Shown one piece after another: positions 55,370 through 64,000 of a DNA stretch of 64,000 nt (the first letter of the stretch is position 1; every line of letters starts with the position of its first letter). Location: positions 62,001 to 126,000 of the forward strand of contig NZ_LAZS01000008.1 of NCBI RefSeq assembly GCF_002007205.1, given 5' to 3'. The position numbers and the translations under genes are program-made. Below the pieces are notes generated by a model. It was not told where the DNA came from and ran no database searches. It saw only the letters and a program-made list of their open reading frames with translations. Origin of the DNA: Ensifer adhaerens. GTDB lineage: Bacteria > Pseudomonadota > Alphaproteobacteria > Rhizobiales > Rhizobiaceae.

Positions 55370-56188
55370 ATGACCGGGAAAACCGGAGCCGCCTCGGGCG
55401 CGCTCTATCTGCATATCCTTGTGCTGGCGATCGTTATCGTCTCCGAGCTGATCGGCATTCAGCGCCTTCCGATCGGCATCGGCACCGTCATCTTCCTGCC
55501 GATCCTTTACGCCTTCGCGCTCGGCATCGTCTTCAATCCTGCCATTTTCAAGGCGACCGGCAAGTTCCTGTCGCGCGATGCGGTCAAGCTTTCGGGCGCG
55601 ATGATCACCGTCGCCATCATGCCGTTCATCGCCAAGTTCGGAACGACGGTCGGCCCGCAGATCTCCAAGATCATCGAGGCCGGCCCGGCGCTGGTCCTCC
55701 AGGAGCTCGGCAATCTCGGCACGATCATCGTCGCCTTCCCGGTCGCGGTCTTCCTCTTGAAGATGGGCCGCGAAGCCGTCGGCGCCACCTATTCGATCGA
55801 CCGCGAGCCGAACCTCGCGCTGATCGCCGACAAATACGGCCTCAACTCGCCCGAGGGCGCAGGCGCCATGGGCGTCTATGCCACCGGTACGCTGATCGGT
55901 ACCTTCGTCTTCGCCATCATGCCGCCGATCATCCACGGCCTCGGCGTCTTCGACGTGCGCGCGCTCGCGATGTCCTGCGGCGTCGGCTCGGGCTCGATGC
56001 TCGCCGCCTGCACCGGCGGCCTTGTCGCGGCTGTACCGGACCAGAAGGACATCATTCTCGCACTCGCCGCCGCCAGCAACATCCTGACCTATGCCACCGG
56101 CCTCTATGTCGGCATGTTCGTCGCGCTGCCCTTGACCGAGTGGCTCTACAACAAGGCGCGCCCGTCCGAGCGTCGCACCGCAGCCTGA
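55370..56188 (+). CDS. DUF3100 family membrane protein
   Basis: A protein of 272 residues. About eight to nine hydrophobic segments are visible (YLHILVLAIVIVSELIGIQ, IGTVIFLPILYAFALGIVF, GAMITVAIMPFIAKFG, TLIGTFVFAIMPPIIHGLGV, ILTYATGLYVGMFVALPLTEWLYN). A conserved middle region is GPQISKIIEAGPALVLQELGNLGTIIVAFPVAVFLLKMGREAVGATYSIDREPNLALIADKYGLNSPEGAGAMGVYATG. The ATG at 55370 has GAGGAG about 6 nt upstream. DUF3100 has no experimentally assigned role that I know of; a small membrane protein and an M20D amidohydrolase follow, so it is plausibly a transporter of the amidohydrolase substrate. Confidence 0.82.
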   Translation: MTGKTGAASGALYLHILVLAIVIVSELIGIQRLPIGIGTVIFLPILYAFALGIVFNPAIFKATGKFLSRDAVKLSGAMITVAIMPFIAKFGTTVGPQISKIIEAGPALVLQELGNLGTIIVAFPVAVFLLKMGREAVGATYSIDREPNLALIADKYGLNSPEGAGAMGVYATGTLIGTFVFAIMPPIIHGLGVFDVRALAMSCGVGSGSMLAACTGGLVAAVPDQKDIILALAAASNILTYATGLYVGMFVALPLTEWLYNKARPSERRTAA

Positions 56189-56203
56189 TCGGGAGAGAAA
56201 ACC

Positions 56204-56719
56204 ATGAGCAATCAGACCAACACCTCCGCCAACTATGCAGAAGACCTCGCGCTTAGCCCCGAGGACGAGCGCAAGATCGATGTCGTCGGCCATGCCGGCC
56301 TGCTTCTGATCGCCTGCGCCATCGGCCTTGTCGCCAACTGGGTCGGCACCGGCACCTCGCCGCTGACGGCGCTGCCGGGCATGGCGACGCTCTACATCGC
56401 CTGCATCGTCGGCCTGGCGCTTGCCCGCTTCGTGCCCTTCTATCTGCCTGGCGTCGCCTGGGTCTCGCTGATCGCGATCCTCATCACCATCCCGGGCGTA
56501 CCGGGTGCGGCCTGGGTCAGCGAGAAGGTCGAGCACCTCAACTTCCTGGCGCTTGCGACGCCGGCGCTTGCCTATGGCGGCCTGGCACTCACCGCGAACG
56601 AATTCGCCATCGCCCGCCGCTCGGGCTGGAAGATCGTCATCGTCGCGATCTGCGTGATGGTCGGCACCTATATGGGCTCGGTCGTCGTCGCCGACCTCTT
56701 CCTCCGCCTCGGACAGTAA
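56204..56719 (+). CDS. Small hypothetical membrane protein, partner of DUF3100
   Basis: A protein of 171 residues. After a hydrophilic start (TNTSANYAEDLALSPEDERKIDVVG) come about five hydrophobic helices (GLLLIACAIGLVANWV, TLYIACIVGLALARFVPF, VSLIAILITIPGVPG, LALATPALAYGGLALTA, IVIVAICVMVGTYMGSVVVADLF). It starts 15 bp after the DUF3100 stop, with GGGAGA upstream, so the two are co-translated and probably form one membrane complex. I do not recognise the family by name. Confidence 0.75.
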   Translation: MSNQTNTSANYAEDLALSPEDERKIDVVGHAGLLLIACAIGLVANWVGTGTSPLTALPGMATLYIACIVGLALARFVPFYLPGVAWVSLIAILITIPGVPGAAWVSEKVEHLNFLALATPALAYGGLALTANEFAIARRSGWKIVIVAICVMVGTYMGSVVVADLFLRLGQ

Positions 56720-56824
56720 CGCGGCACGCAATTCCAGGAAGCGGTTTTCCATCCGGAATTGTGTAAGAAGAACAGGTCGGCCGCTCTGCGGCCGGCCACC
56801 CCCTCAAATGACAGGACGCACGCA

Positions 56825-57982
56825 ATGACACGCCACGACATCAGCCCCGAGCGCATCGAGGAAACGATCCGCTGGCGTCATCACCTGCATGCCCATCCCG
56901 AGCTTGCCTTCGAGGAACGCCAGACCGCGGCCTTCATCGCCGGCCGGCTTGCCGAATGGGGCATTGCCGTGAAGGACGGTTATGGCGGCACCGGGCTTGT
57001 CGGCACGCTCAGGCGTGGCCCGTCGAACCGATCGATCGCCATTCGCGCCGACATGGACGCGCTGCCGATCGTCGAGACGACCGGCGCTGCCTACGCCTCG
57101 AAGACGACGGGCAAGATGCACGCCTGCGGCCACGACGGCCACGTCGCCATGCTGCTGGCCGCCGCCCGGCAGGCGAGCGAGATGGACTTCGACGGCACCG
57201 TGCATTTCATCTTCCAACCGGCCGAAGAGGCCGAGGGCGGCGCCCGCGTCATGGTCGCCGATGGCCTCTTCCGTGATTTCCCGGCCGATGCCGTCTATGC
57301 GCTGCACAACTGGCCGGCGCTCGACGTCGGTTCGGTGGTCGCCCGCGACGATGCGATGATGGCCGCCTTCGGCGTCTTCGAGATCACCATCACCGGTCGT
57401 GGCGCCCATGGGGCGATGCCGCACGAGGGTGCCGACCCGCTCGTCGCCAGCGCCCAGATCGTGACGGCGCTGCAGACGATCGCCAGCCGCAACGTCTCGC
57501 CGCTCGAGGCCGCCGTCGTCTCCGTCACGCAGATCCATGGCGGCGACGCCTGGAACGTCATCCCTGAGAAGGCGGTGATCCGCGGCACGACGCGCTGGTT
57601 CGACAAGGCGGTCGGCGACACGCTCGAAAGCCGCATGGGCACGCTAGTCACGGCGCTTGCCGAGGGTCTCGGCTGCAAGGCCGAACTCGACTATCAGCGG
57701 CGCTATCCCGCCACCATCAACGACCCGGCAGCCGCCGCGCTCGCGCGCTCGGTTGCCGCTGCAGACCCTCAATTGACGGTCGTCGACGCGGCCCCGAGCA
57801 TGGCAGCGGAAGACTTCGCCTTCATGCTCGATGAGCGCCCCGGCTGCTACCTCTGGCTCGGTGCTCGGCGCGAAGGCGCAAACCCCGGCCTGCACTCGCC
57901 GCACTATGATTTCAACGACGCGATCATCGGCCAGGGCGTAAACCTCTGGACACGGCTGATCGCGACCTCGCTTGGCCGTTGA
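56825..57982 (+). CDS. M20D amidohydrolase (hippurate hydrolase-like)
   Basis: A protein of 385 residues: IEETIRWRHHLHAHPELAFEERQTAAFIAGRLAEWG, ADMDALPIVE, KMHACGHDGHVAMLLAAARQAS, FIFQPAEEAEGGARVMVADGLF and AEDFAFMLDERPGCYLWLG. Metal ligands are in place. I chose the ATG at 56825; the ribosome site there is weak (AGGAC). It shares its operon with the DUF3100 pair. It is only a distant relative of the M20D enzyme at 37476, so it probably has its own substrate. Confidence 0.9.
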   Translation: MTRHDISPERIEETIRWRHHLHAHPELAFEERQTAAFIAGRLAEWGIAVKDGYGGTGLVGTLRRGPSNRSIAIRADMDALPIVETTGAAYASKTTGKMHACGHDGHVAMLLAAARQASEMDFDGTVHFIFQPAEEAEGGARVMVADGLFRDFPADAVYALHNWPALDVGSVVARDDAMMAAFGVFEITITGRGAHGAMPHEGADPLVASAQIVTALQTIASRNVSPLEAAVVSVTQIHGGDAWNVIPEKAVIRGTTRWFDKAVGDTLESRMGTLVTALAEGLGCKAELDYQRRYPATINDPAAAALARSVAAADPQLTVVDAAPSMAAEDFAFMLDERPGCYLWLGARREGANPGLHSPHYDFNDAIIGQGVNLWTRLIATSLGR

Positions 57983-58006
57983 CCCCAAGGGGATTCCGTC
58001 GCATCC

Positions 58007-58924
58007 ATGACTGCCATGGACGTACTCGACGCGAAAGCGCTCAGGATCTTTATGGCGGTTGCGCGCATCGGTTCGATCCGGGGCGCTGCGGAGCATATGG
58101 GACTGGCGCCCTCGGTCGTCAGCCGGCAGATCGCCGACACCGAACGCGACATCGGCCTGTCGCTGTTCGAACGCACCGCCCGCGGCACGGTCTTGACCGA
58201 TGCCGGCGAGCTGGTGCTCGAACACGGCAAGCGGGTGCTTGAGGACAACGGGCTGCTCGCCGAACAGCTCGACCAGATCCGCGGCGTGCAGCAGACCCGC
58301 ATCCGCATTCGCTGCGGCGAAGGCTTCATGGCCGACCTGGTGGAGAACGGGCTGTCCTCGTTCTCCAAGGCGCATTCCTATGTCCGCTATATCGTCGAGC
58401 TCGGCAGCACCGAAGACGTGGTCGACGCCATCGCCAACAGCGACGCCGATATCGGCATCGCCTATACCCCCTTCACCGATCCGCGCATCCGGGCGTTGGC
58501 GATCGCCCGCCAGCCACTCTGCGTCATCGTGCCCTCGGGGCACCCGCTCTCGGAGCGCAATGACCTGACGCTCGCCGATTGTCTTGCCGCCCCTTGCGCG
58601 CTTCTCGGCAAGGGCAACGGCGTGACGCAGCTGGTGGCGCGGGTGGCGGCCGATGCCGGGCTGGCGCTGGCGCCGCTGCTCGAAACCCATTCGATCGAGG
58701 TGCTCCGCCGCTTCGTCGCCGCCGGCCTTGGCGTCACCTTCCTGCCGCGCACGGCGGTCACAGTGGAAATCGCGCGTGGCGCCATGCAGGCGATCGATCT
58801 TTCCGATCCGCTGCTGAGCGAGGCGACCGCCCACCTGATGGTGCGCGCCCACCGCCGACTGCCGCTTTCGGTCGAAAAGCTCGGCCGGCACCTGGCGGCC
58901 GAAATGCAGTCGTTCAGGGACTGA
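58007..58924 (+). CDS. LysR family transcriptional regulator
   Basis: A protein of 305 residues. The HTH is LDAKALRIFMAVARIGSIRGAAEHMGLAPSVVSRQIADTERDIGLSLFERTARGTVLTDAGELVLEHG, and a LysR substrate domain follows (DIGIAYTPFTDPRIRALAIARQPLCVIVPSGHPLSERNDLTLADCLAAPCALLGKGNGVTQLV). It starts 24 bp after the amidohydrolase stop, in the same direction, so it may be part of that operon and regulate it. The inducer is unknown. Confidence 0.92.
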   Translation: MTAMDVLDAKALRIFMAVARIGSIRGAAEHMGLAPSVVSRQIADTERDIGLSLFERTARGTVLTDAGELVLEHGKRVLEDNGLLAEQLDQIRGVQQTRIRIRCGEGFMADLVENGLSSFSKAHSYVRYIVELGSTEDVVDAIANSDADIGIAYTPFTDPRIRALAIARQPLCVIVPSGHPLSERNDLTLADCLAAPCALLGKGNGVTQLVARVAADAGLALAPLLETHSIEVLRRFVAAGLGVTFLPRTAVTVEIARGAMQAIDLSDPLLSEATAHLMVRAHRRLPLSVEKLGRHLAAEMQSFRD

Positions 58925-59135
58925 TCGCCCGCCCTTCCCCATCCTCACCATTGCTCCCGACCAACCGCGGCCTCCATTCGCGACCAGTCAGGCGTAGCCG
59001 CGCAGCGCCGAAGGACAACGCCGCAGACGTTGCCAAGGCAGCAACGCAATGTACCGGGCGCGCCGTCTACCCGCTCACCACCCCGCATGCCACCTTCGCC
59101 CGATCATCAAGATCATTCGAGGGGTAGAGCGGATC

Positions 59136-60020
59136 ATGACGGCGGAACGAACGACAGTGGGCGTGGTGGGAATGGGCGCCATGGGGCTCGGCATGGCGAC
59201 GACGCTCGCCGGCAAGGGATTTGCCGTCAAAGGTTTTGATCTCTCGGAGGCGCGGCGCGCGCTTGCCGCCGAAGGCGGCGTCACGCCCGTCGAGGCCCTG
59301 ACTGACGTCTTCTTCGACACCGACTTCATCGTCTTCTCGCTGCCGACCGCCAAGGACGTGGCCGCGGTGGTGGAAGCCAATCTCGAAGCGCTGAAGACAG
59401 CCGGCCGGCGCGTCGTCATCATCGACACCTCGAGCTCCGAGCCGGATGTCTCGCGTGATCTCGCCGCAGCCCTTGCCGGCCTCGGCCACGGCTTCATCGA
59501 CGCGCCCGTCTCCGGCGGTCCGGCAGGTGCCGCAAGCGGCAAGCTGACGATGATGATCGGTGGCAGTGACGCGGACGTCGCCCTTGCCGGCCCGGTGATC
59601 GACGCGATGTCGGCCAAGGCGCTGCATGTCGGCCCGAGCGGCGCCGGCAACGTTGCCAAGCTCGTCAACAACCTGCTCGCCGCCGCCCATATGGTGACGA
59701 CAGGCGAAGGGCTGAAGCTGGCGCTTGCCGCCGGGCTTGATGCGGACGAGGCGCTGAAGGTGCTCAACGCCGCGTCCGGCAAATCGATGATCAGCGAGGT
59801 GCATTTCCCGACCTGGGTGATGAACGGCCGCTTCGACAGCGGCTTCACCATGGGCCTGATGCGCAAGGACGTGCGGCTCGCCAGCGAGCTTGCGGCACGC
59901 ACCGGCGCCGAGCTTCCGCTTGCAAGTGCCGTGGCCAGGCTCTGGGCGGAAAGCCCGCTCGGCAACGCCGAAGACTTCACCCGCATGGGCGCCTTCCGCC
60001 CGGTGGCCAACGACAACTGA
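59136..60020 (+). CDS. Beta-hydroxyacid dehydrogenase (3-hydroxyisobutyrate/L-threonate dehydrogenase family)
   Basis: A protein of 294 residues. The NAD-binding motif is GVVGMGAMGLGMATTLAGKGFAVKGFDLS, the substrate loop DAPVSGGPAGAASGKLTMMIGG, and the catalytic Lys lies in GNVAKLVNNLLAAAHMVTTGEGL. The start at 59136 replaces a longer frame that does not resemble the family. It reads into the aldehyde dehydrogenase 18 bp downstream. Relatives oxidise tartronate semialdehyde or threonate; the exact substrate is unknown. Confidence 0.9.
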   Translation: MTAERTTVGVVGMGAMGLGMATTLAGKGFAVKGFDLSEARRALAAEGGVTPVEALTDVFFDTDFIVFSLPTAKDVAAVVEANLEALKTAGRRVVIIDTSSSEPDVSRDLAAALAGLGHGFIDAPVSGGPAGAASGKLTMMIGGSDADVALAGPVIDAMSAKALHVGPSGAGNVAKLVNNLLAAAHMVTTGEGLKLALAAGLDADEALKVLNAASGKSMISEVHFPTWVMNGRFDSGFTMGLMRKDVRLASELAARTGAELPLASAVARLWAESPLGNAEDFTRMGAFRPVANDN

Positions 60021-60038
60021 GACTTGAAGGGAACGACG

Positions 60039-61580
60039 ATGAACGACATGACCATGCCCGCCAAGGCCGAGCGCATACGCGCCCTCTTCCACGGCATCAT
60101 CCCCGGCACGGAAATCGGCAGCTATGTCGACGGCGCGCTGGTGCCCGGTTCCGGCGATGAACAGAAGCTGACCGATCCTGCGACCGGCGAAGTCTTTGCC
60201 ACATTCAAGGATGCCGGAAGCGATGTAGTCGATGCGGCGATGCAGGCAGCAGCCCGTGCCCAGCGCGAGTGGATTGCGATGACGGCGTCCGCCCGCGGCC
60301 GGGTGATGAACGAGATCGCCCGCAAGATCCGCGAGCGCGCAGGCGAAATTGCCGAGCTTGAAAGCCGGTCGGCCGGACGGCCGATCCGCGACATCCGCGG
60401 CGAGGCGGTGCGGGTCGCCGAGATGTTCGAATACTATGCCGGCTGGTGCGACAAGCTGCATGGCGAAGTCATCCCGGTACCGACGTCCCACCTGAACTAC
60501 ACCCGCAACGAACCCGTCGGCGTCGTCGCCCAGATCACGCCGTGGAACGCCCCGCTCTTTACCGGCGGCTGGCAGATTGCGCCGGCCATCTGCGCCGGCA
60601 ACGGCGTCGTCATCAAGCCGTCGGAACTGACGCCGCTCAGCACCCTGGTGCTCGGCGCCCTCTGCGAGGCCGGCGGCGCGCCGCGCGGCCTCGTCAACGT
60701 CATCGCCGGGCAAGGGTTGACGGCGGGCCAGGCGATGGTCGCGCATCCGAAGACGGCACTCGTCGTCTTCGTAGGCTCGGCGCTCGCCGGCTCGGCGATT
60801 GCGGCAGCGGCGGCGAAGAACACCGTTCCCTGCATCCTCGAACTCGGCGGCAAATCCGGCAACATCGTCTTTGCCGATGCCGATATCGACCGTGCCATCG
60901 TCGGCGCGCAGTCGGCGATCTTCTCGGGCGCCGGCCAGAGCTGCGTTGCCGGCTCGCGCCTGCTCGTGCATCGCTCGGTGCACCAGCAGTTCGTCGAGCG
61001 CTATGCTCAAGCGGCCGCGCGCATCCCCGTCGGCGATCCCTATCTCGACACCACGCAGATCGGCCCGATCAACAATGCACGGCAATGGGCGAAGATCGAG
61101 GAGATGGTGCGCCAGGGCGTTGCCGAAGGTGCGACGCTTGCAACCGGCGGCGCCAAGCCTTCCGCACTTCAGTCCTCGGGCGGTTTCTATTTCGCACCGA
61201 CCATTCTCGACAACGTCAAGCCGGACATGACGATCGCCCGCGAAGAGGTCTTCGGCCCGGTCGTCGGCGTCACCGTTTTCGACGACGAGGAAGAGGCGGT
61301 GGCTCTCGCCAACGACAACCCCTATGGCCTTGCCGGCGCCGTCTGGACCCGCGATGTCGGCCGCGCCCACCGGGTCGCCTCGAATGTGCGGGCCGGAACC
61401 TTCTGGATCAACGGCTACAAGACGATCAGCGTCATGTCGCCCTTTGGCGGCTTCGGACGCTCCGGCTATGGCCGCTCTTCCGGCCGCGACGCGCTGATGG
61501 CCTATACCCAGACGAAGAGCGTCTGGGTCGAGACCGCCGAAAATCCGGCCGTCGTCTTCGGCTATTCGCCGGAAGCCTGA
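60039..61580 (+). CDS. NAD-dependent aldehyde dehydrogenase
   Basis: A protein of 513 residues. The active-site Cys is in FSGAGQSCVAGSRLLVHRSV, the general base Glu in ILELGGKSGNIVFADADID, and the NAD site in QITPWNAPLFTGGWQIAPAICAGNGVVIKPSELTPLSTL. The ATG at 60039 has AAGGGA about 7 nt upstream. It is 18 bp from the beta-hydroxyacid dehydrogenase stop, so the two should work in one pathway. The substrate is not identified. Confidence 0.93.
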   Translation: MNDMTMPAKAERIRALFHGIIPGTEIGSYVDGALVPGSGDEQKLTDPATGEVFATFKDAGSDVVDAAMQAAARAQREWIAMTASARGRVMNEIARKIRERAGEIAELESRSAGRPIRDIRGEAVRVAEMFEYYAGWCDKLHGEVIPVPTSHLNYTRNEPVGVVAQITPWNAPLFTGGWQIAPAICAGNGVVIKPSELTPLSTLVLGALCEAGGAPRGLVNVIAGQGLTAGQAMVAHPKTALVVFVGSALAGSAIAAAAAKNTVPCILELGGKSGNIVFADADIDRAIVGAQSAIFSGAGQSCVAGSRLLVHRSVHQQFVERYAQAAARIPVGDPYLDTTQIGPINNARQWAKIEEMVRQGVAEGATLATGGAKPSALQSSGGFYFAPTILDNVKPDMTIAREEVFGPVVGVTVFDDEEEAVALANDNPYGLAGAVWTRDVGRAHRVASNVRAGTFWINGYKTISVMSPFGGFGRSGYGRSSGRDALMAYTQTKSVWVETAENPAVVFGYSPEA

Positions 61581-61601
61581 TCCACGCTACCCCCGAAACG
61601 A

Positions 61602-61630
61602 GGAACGGCCGGCGAAATGCCGGCCGTTCC
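61602..61630. terminator. Bidirectional terminator between the aldehyde dehydrogenase and the TonB receptor
   Basis: GGAACGGCCGGC (61602-61613) pairs perfectly over 12 bp with GCCGGCCGTTCC (61619-61630), with loop GAAAT and a CTTTTGTG tail on the plus strand. It lies in the convergent gap of the two genes. Confidence 0.85.
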
Positions 61631-61655
61631 CTTTTGTGACTGAAGTTCCGCAGGC

Positions 61656-63938
61656 TCAGAATTCGAATGCGGTCGACACCATGAACGTGCGCGGTGCGCC
61701 GGCGGCGAGGAAACCGCGGGCGGACGAGGCCCAGTAGTTCTCGTCGAACACGTTCTGGACGGTCGCCCGGATTTCCACCGGCTTACCGTTTTCACGCTCG
61801 AAGGAGTAGCGCGCACCGAGATCGACCCGCGTCCAGTCCGAGACCTTTTGCGTGTTCCTCTGGTCGTAGTACGTGCTGCCGGTATAAACGAGGCGACCGG
61901 TGAGCGTCAGGTCCTCGACCCAGGGTGTGTCGTATTCTCCATAGAGGCTGATCGCGGTCGTCGGGACGCCAGGGACACGGTTGCCATCGAACCGCTCTCC
62001 TGTTCTCGAGTTCTCTGCCTTATCGAGCTTGGCGTCCATGAAGGTGACGCCACCAAGCAAACGAACGCCGTCAACCGGTTCGCCATAGGCTGACAGCTCG
62101 ATGCCTCGGTTCACCTGCAGGCCGTCGACGGCGAAGACGCCGCCGGTTGTCAAACCGTTTGGCTGCCTGATCTCGAACAGCGCTGCGCCGAGCATTACTT
62201 CGCCGAGGTCGTATTTGAAGCCGATTTCCTTCTGCTTGCTGACAACAGGGGGGAATATCTGGTTGCTGTTCAGAGCGTTGGACGGCGGCGTCGGTCCCTC
62301 GGTTAGGGCTTCCACGTAGTTGCCGTAGACAGAGAAGCTGTCGGTGACGTTTACGAGTGCCGCGACAGCAGGGCTGAACCGGCCTTCCTCGTAATAGTAG
62401 GTCTGTTGACCGAGCGGCACGGCGCCGGGACGCGTATTGTATCCTCGTACACGCATTTCCTGATAGCGCCCGCCGACCGTCAGCTGGAATCGATCTTCGG
62501 CGAACGAAAGCGTATCGGAGATCGCGACGCTGGTCGCGAGTAGGTCCGAAAACGCATGCAGGTCGTTCGAGCGCGGAAGCCCGCCCGTATTGACCCAATC
62601 GCTCGGCACATAGATCGGATTGTAGATGTTGGTCATGTAGCTTCTGAAGCCGAGCCTACCCGGATGGAAGTAGCCGCGGTTATTCTCGTTGAGCGCTCGG
62701 CTCACAGAAACGCTGAGCTGATGACCGACGGGTCCGGTATCGAACTCCGAGCGGAGACCAACCTCACCCGAGACCCCCTGGATCTCCTGCGGATTGTAGC
62801 CGAACTCGGCCAGCGCATCGCCATTGGGATTTTGAATGGTGTAGGACGTGCTCAGGAAGTCCTCGCGGTAACGGCTGATGCCGCCGGCGGCGTAAACAGT
62901 GGTGTTGTCCAGCACGTCGAACTCGATGCGACCAGCGACCATGTTGTGCTCGCTGTCGTGGTACTCGAACGGATTGGACGTGTTGATCCGGCCGTCGGGC
63001 GCTTCCGGGATTTTGATGCCTGGCGCTGCCGCATTGAACAGCGAGGCTGGCGCATTAATGTTCTGTTTAGAATGGTTGAGATCGAGCGAGGCGCGCACCC
63101 GGTCGCCGCGATAGTCGAGCCCGAGCGACAGCACGCCGATCTCGTTCTCGTTGTGATCAAGCGCTGTGTCGCCGCCGCGATAGGAGCCGTTGAAGCGGAC
63201 GCCCCACTCACCTTCCGGTCCGAAGCGGCGGCCGACGTCGAGATGCGTCCACAGTTGCGAGTCCGAGAGGTAAGTGGTCGTCAGCCGCGTCAGCGGCTCA
63301 TCGGTGGCGCGCTTGGGCACCAGGTTGATGGTGCCGCCGACGCGGCCGACGCCCCCGTTGACCAGCGTGCTCGGGCCCTTCAGGACCTCGACGCGCTCGA
63401 TACCCTCAAGGGGGCTGCGGCGCGGATTGGTCAGATAGAAGAGGCCGTCATAGGCTGTATCCAGGTTGGTGACCGAGAAGCCGCGAATGAAGAAGGAATC
63501 GCGTTCGCTGAAGGCCGGCGCGTCCGCGCGCACGGACGGATCGTTGAGCGTGATGTCGGCGATCGTTCGCGCCTGCTGATCGCGGATCAGCTTGTCCGTA
63601 TAGCCGGTGATGCTGAACGGCGTTTCTTTGACAGAACGGTTGCCGAGCGCGCCGAGCCGCGCGCCGGTCGCCATCTGACCGCCGGCATAGGGAGCCGAGG
63701 GCTGGCCGATGGTGCCGGTCTCGGGTGGCTGGCCGCCCGTCTGCCCGACCGCCACGATGGGTGCCAGTTTCGTCGCACCGCCCGATTGGCTTTCGGCCTG
63801 CGCCGGGGCTTCGACCCGTTTGGTCTTGCGCGTCTCCTGAGCCGACGCCACCACGGCGGACATCGCCAGCAGCGACACGCCCGCCAGCACCACCTTGCCT
63901 CGCCGACGCGAAACCGAATTGAACTTGCCCCTTGCCAT
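61656..63938 (-). CDS. TonB-dependent siderophore receptor
   Basis: A protein of 760 residues with a signal peptide (KVVLAGVSLLAMSAVVASAQ). The plug domain contains RSVKETPFSITGYTDKLIRDQQARTIADITLNDPSVR, SFFIRGFSV and GIERVEVLKGPSTLVNGGVGRVGGTINLVPKRA. The beta-barrel follows and ends with the terminal Phe (VSTAFEF), as needed for outer membrane insertion. It imports a ferric siderophore, perhaps of the hydroxamate kind (FhuE/FoxA-like); this is weak. The ATG at 63938 has AGGGG about 8 nt upstream. Regulation by iron is expected, but the promoter lies at the window edge. Confidence 0.9.
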   Translation of the reverse strand: MARGKFNSVSRRRGKVVLAGVSLLAMSAVVASAQETRKTKRVEAPAQAESQSGGATKLAPIVAVGQTGGQPPETGTIGQPSAPYAGGQMATGARLGALGNRSVKETPFSITGYTDKLIRDQQARTIADITLNDPSVRADAPAFSERDSFFIRGFSVTNLDTAYDGLFYLTNPRRSPLEGIERVEVLKGPSTLVNGGVGRVGGTINLVPKRATDEPLTRLTTTYLSDSQLWTHLDVGRRFGPEGEWGVRFNGSYRGGDTALDHNENEIGVLSLGLDYRGDRVRASLDLNHSKQNINAPASLFNAAAPGIKIPEAPDGRINTSNPFEYHDSEHNMVAGRIEFDVLDNTTVYAAGGISRYREDFLSTSYTIQNPNGDALAEFGYNPQEIQGVSGEVGLRSEFDTGPVGHQLSVSVSRALNENNRGYFHPGRLGFRSYMTNIYNPIYVPSDWVNTGGLPRSNDLHAFSDLLATSVAISDTLSFAEDRFQLTVGGRYQEMRVRGYNTRPGAVPLGQQTYYYEEGRFSPAVAALVNVTDSFSVYGNYVEALTEGPTPPSNALNSNQIFPPVVSKQKEIGFKYDLGEVMLGAALFEIRQPNGLTTGGVFAVDGLQVNRGIELSAYGEPVDGVRLLGGVTFMDAKLDKAENSRTGERFDGNRVPGVPTTAISLYGEYDTPWVEDLTLTGRLVYTGSTYYDQRNTQKVSDWTRVDLGARYSFERENGKPVEIRATVQNVFDENYWASSARGFLAAGAPRTFMVSTAFEF

Positions 63939-64000
63939 TCTCTTACCCCTGTAACTTCGATAAACGTGAATTGCGTATCCGCCGCGGTTGTCGGCCAAAT

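Overview
This is a high-GC window dense with transport and catabolic genes. It most likely comes from a Rhizobiaceae alphaproteobacterium, and the style is that of Sinorhizobium/Ensifer, possibly a chromid or megaplasmid. The evidence is the gene content: a urtABCDE urea transporter with a long UrtB, divergent dctA/dctBD behind a textbook sigma-54 promoter, thiC under a TPP riboswitch, several ABC operons with LacI-family repressors, and short palindromic intergenic repeats. The genus is inferred from gene style only. I saw no rRNA, tRNA, CRISPR array, prophage or insertion sequence.

Layout, left to right. Positions 1-3430: two flavin monooxygenases of the NtaA/DszA and DszC/SfnB types, a VOC protein and an Rrf2 regulator. 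Positions 3738-9476: urea transporter urtABCDE on the minus strand. Positions 9789-11111: a membrane class III cyclase. Positions 11098-20060: a LacI-controlled locus with a GH38-like DUF5054 enzyme, a family-1 sugar ABC transporter and a PHP metallohydrolase. Positions 20249-24551: a hybrid histidine kinase whose sensor half is an NCS1-type permease, coupled to a LuxR-type response regulator. Positions 24692-28083: a winged-helix-like protein, a secreted hypothetical protein, a GST and a WYL regulator. Positions 28162-32954: dctA and dctBD. Positions 33058-35093: TPP riboswitch and a solitary thiC.

Positions 35094-36213 are the most disturbed stretch. A repeat of about 90 bp occurs twice. 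Next to the first copy lies a remnant of the 3' end of an M20 carbamoylase gene, and between the copies sits a small secreted-protein gene that resembles the N-terminus of the subtilase at 42038. Positions 36214-40496: two M20 amidohydrolases and diaminopropionate ammonia-lyase, divergent from an Lrp regulator. Positions 40544-43423: anti-sigma factor, ECF sigma factor and a divergent secreted subtilase. Positions 43466-47867: a methyltransferase, glycerate 2-kinase, an SLC13 permease and a PPOx flavoprotein.

Positions 47934-54919: a ribose-type (CUT2) ABC operon that carries its own LacI repressor and a Gfo/Idh/MocA dehydrogenase, with a LacI-type operator upstream. Positions 55370-61580: a DUF3100 membrane protein with a small membrane partner and an M20D amidohydrolase, a LysR regulator, a beta-hydroxyacid dehydrogenase and an aldehyde dehydrogenase. 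Positions 61656-63938: a TonB-dependent siderophore receptor. Taken together, the window looks like a scavenging region for urea, sugars, C4-dicarboxylates, N-acyl or N-carbamoyl amino acids, organosulfur compounds and siderophores, with most modules placed beside their own regulator. All three ABC operons place a GC-rich hairpin directly after the binding-protein gene.
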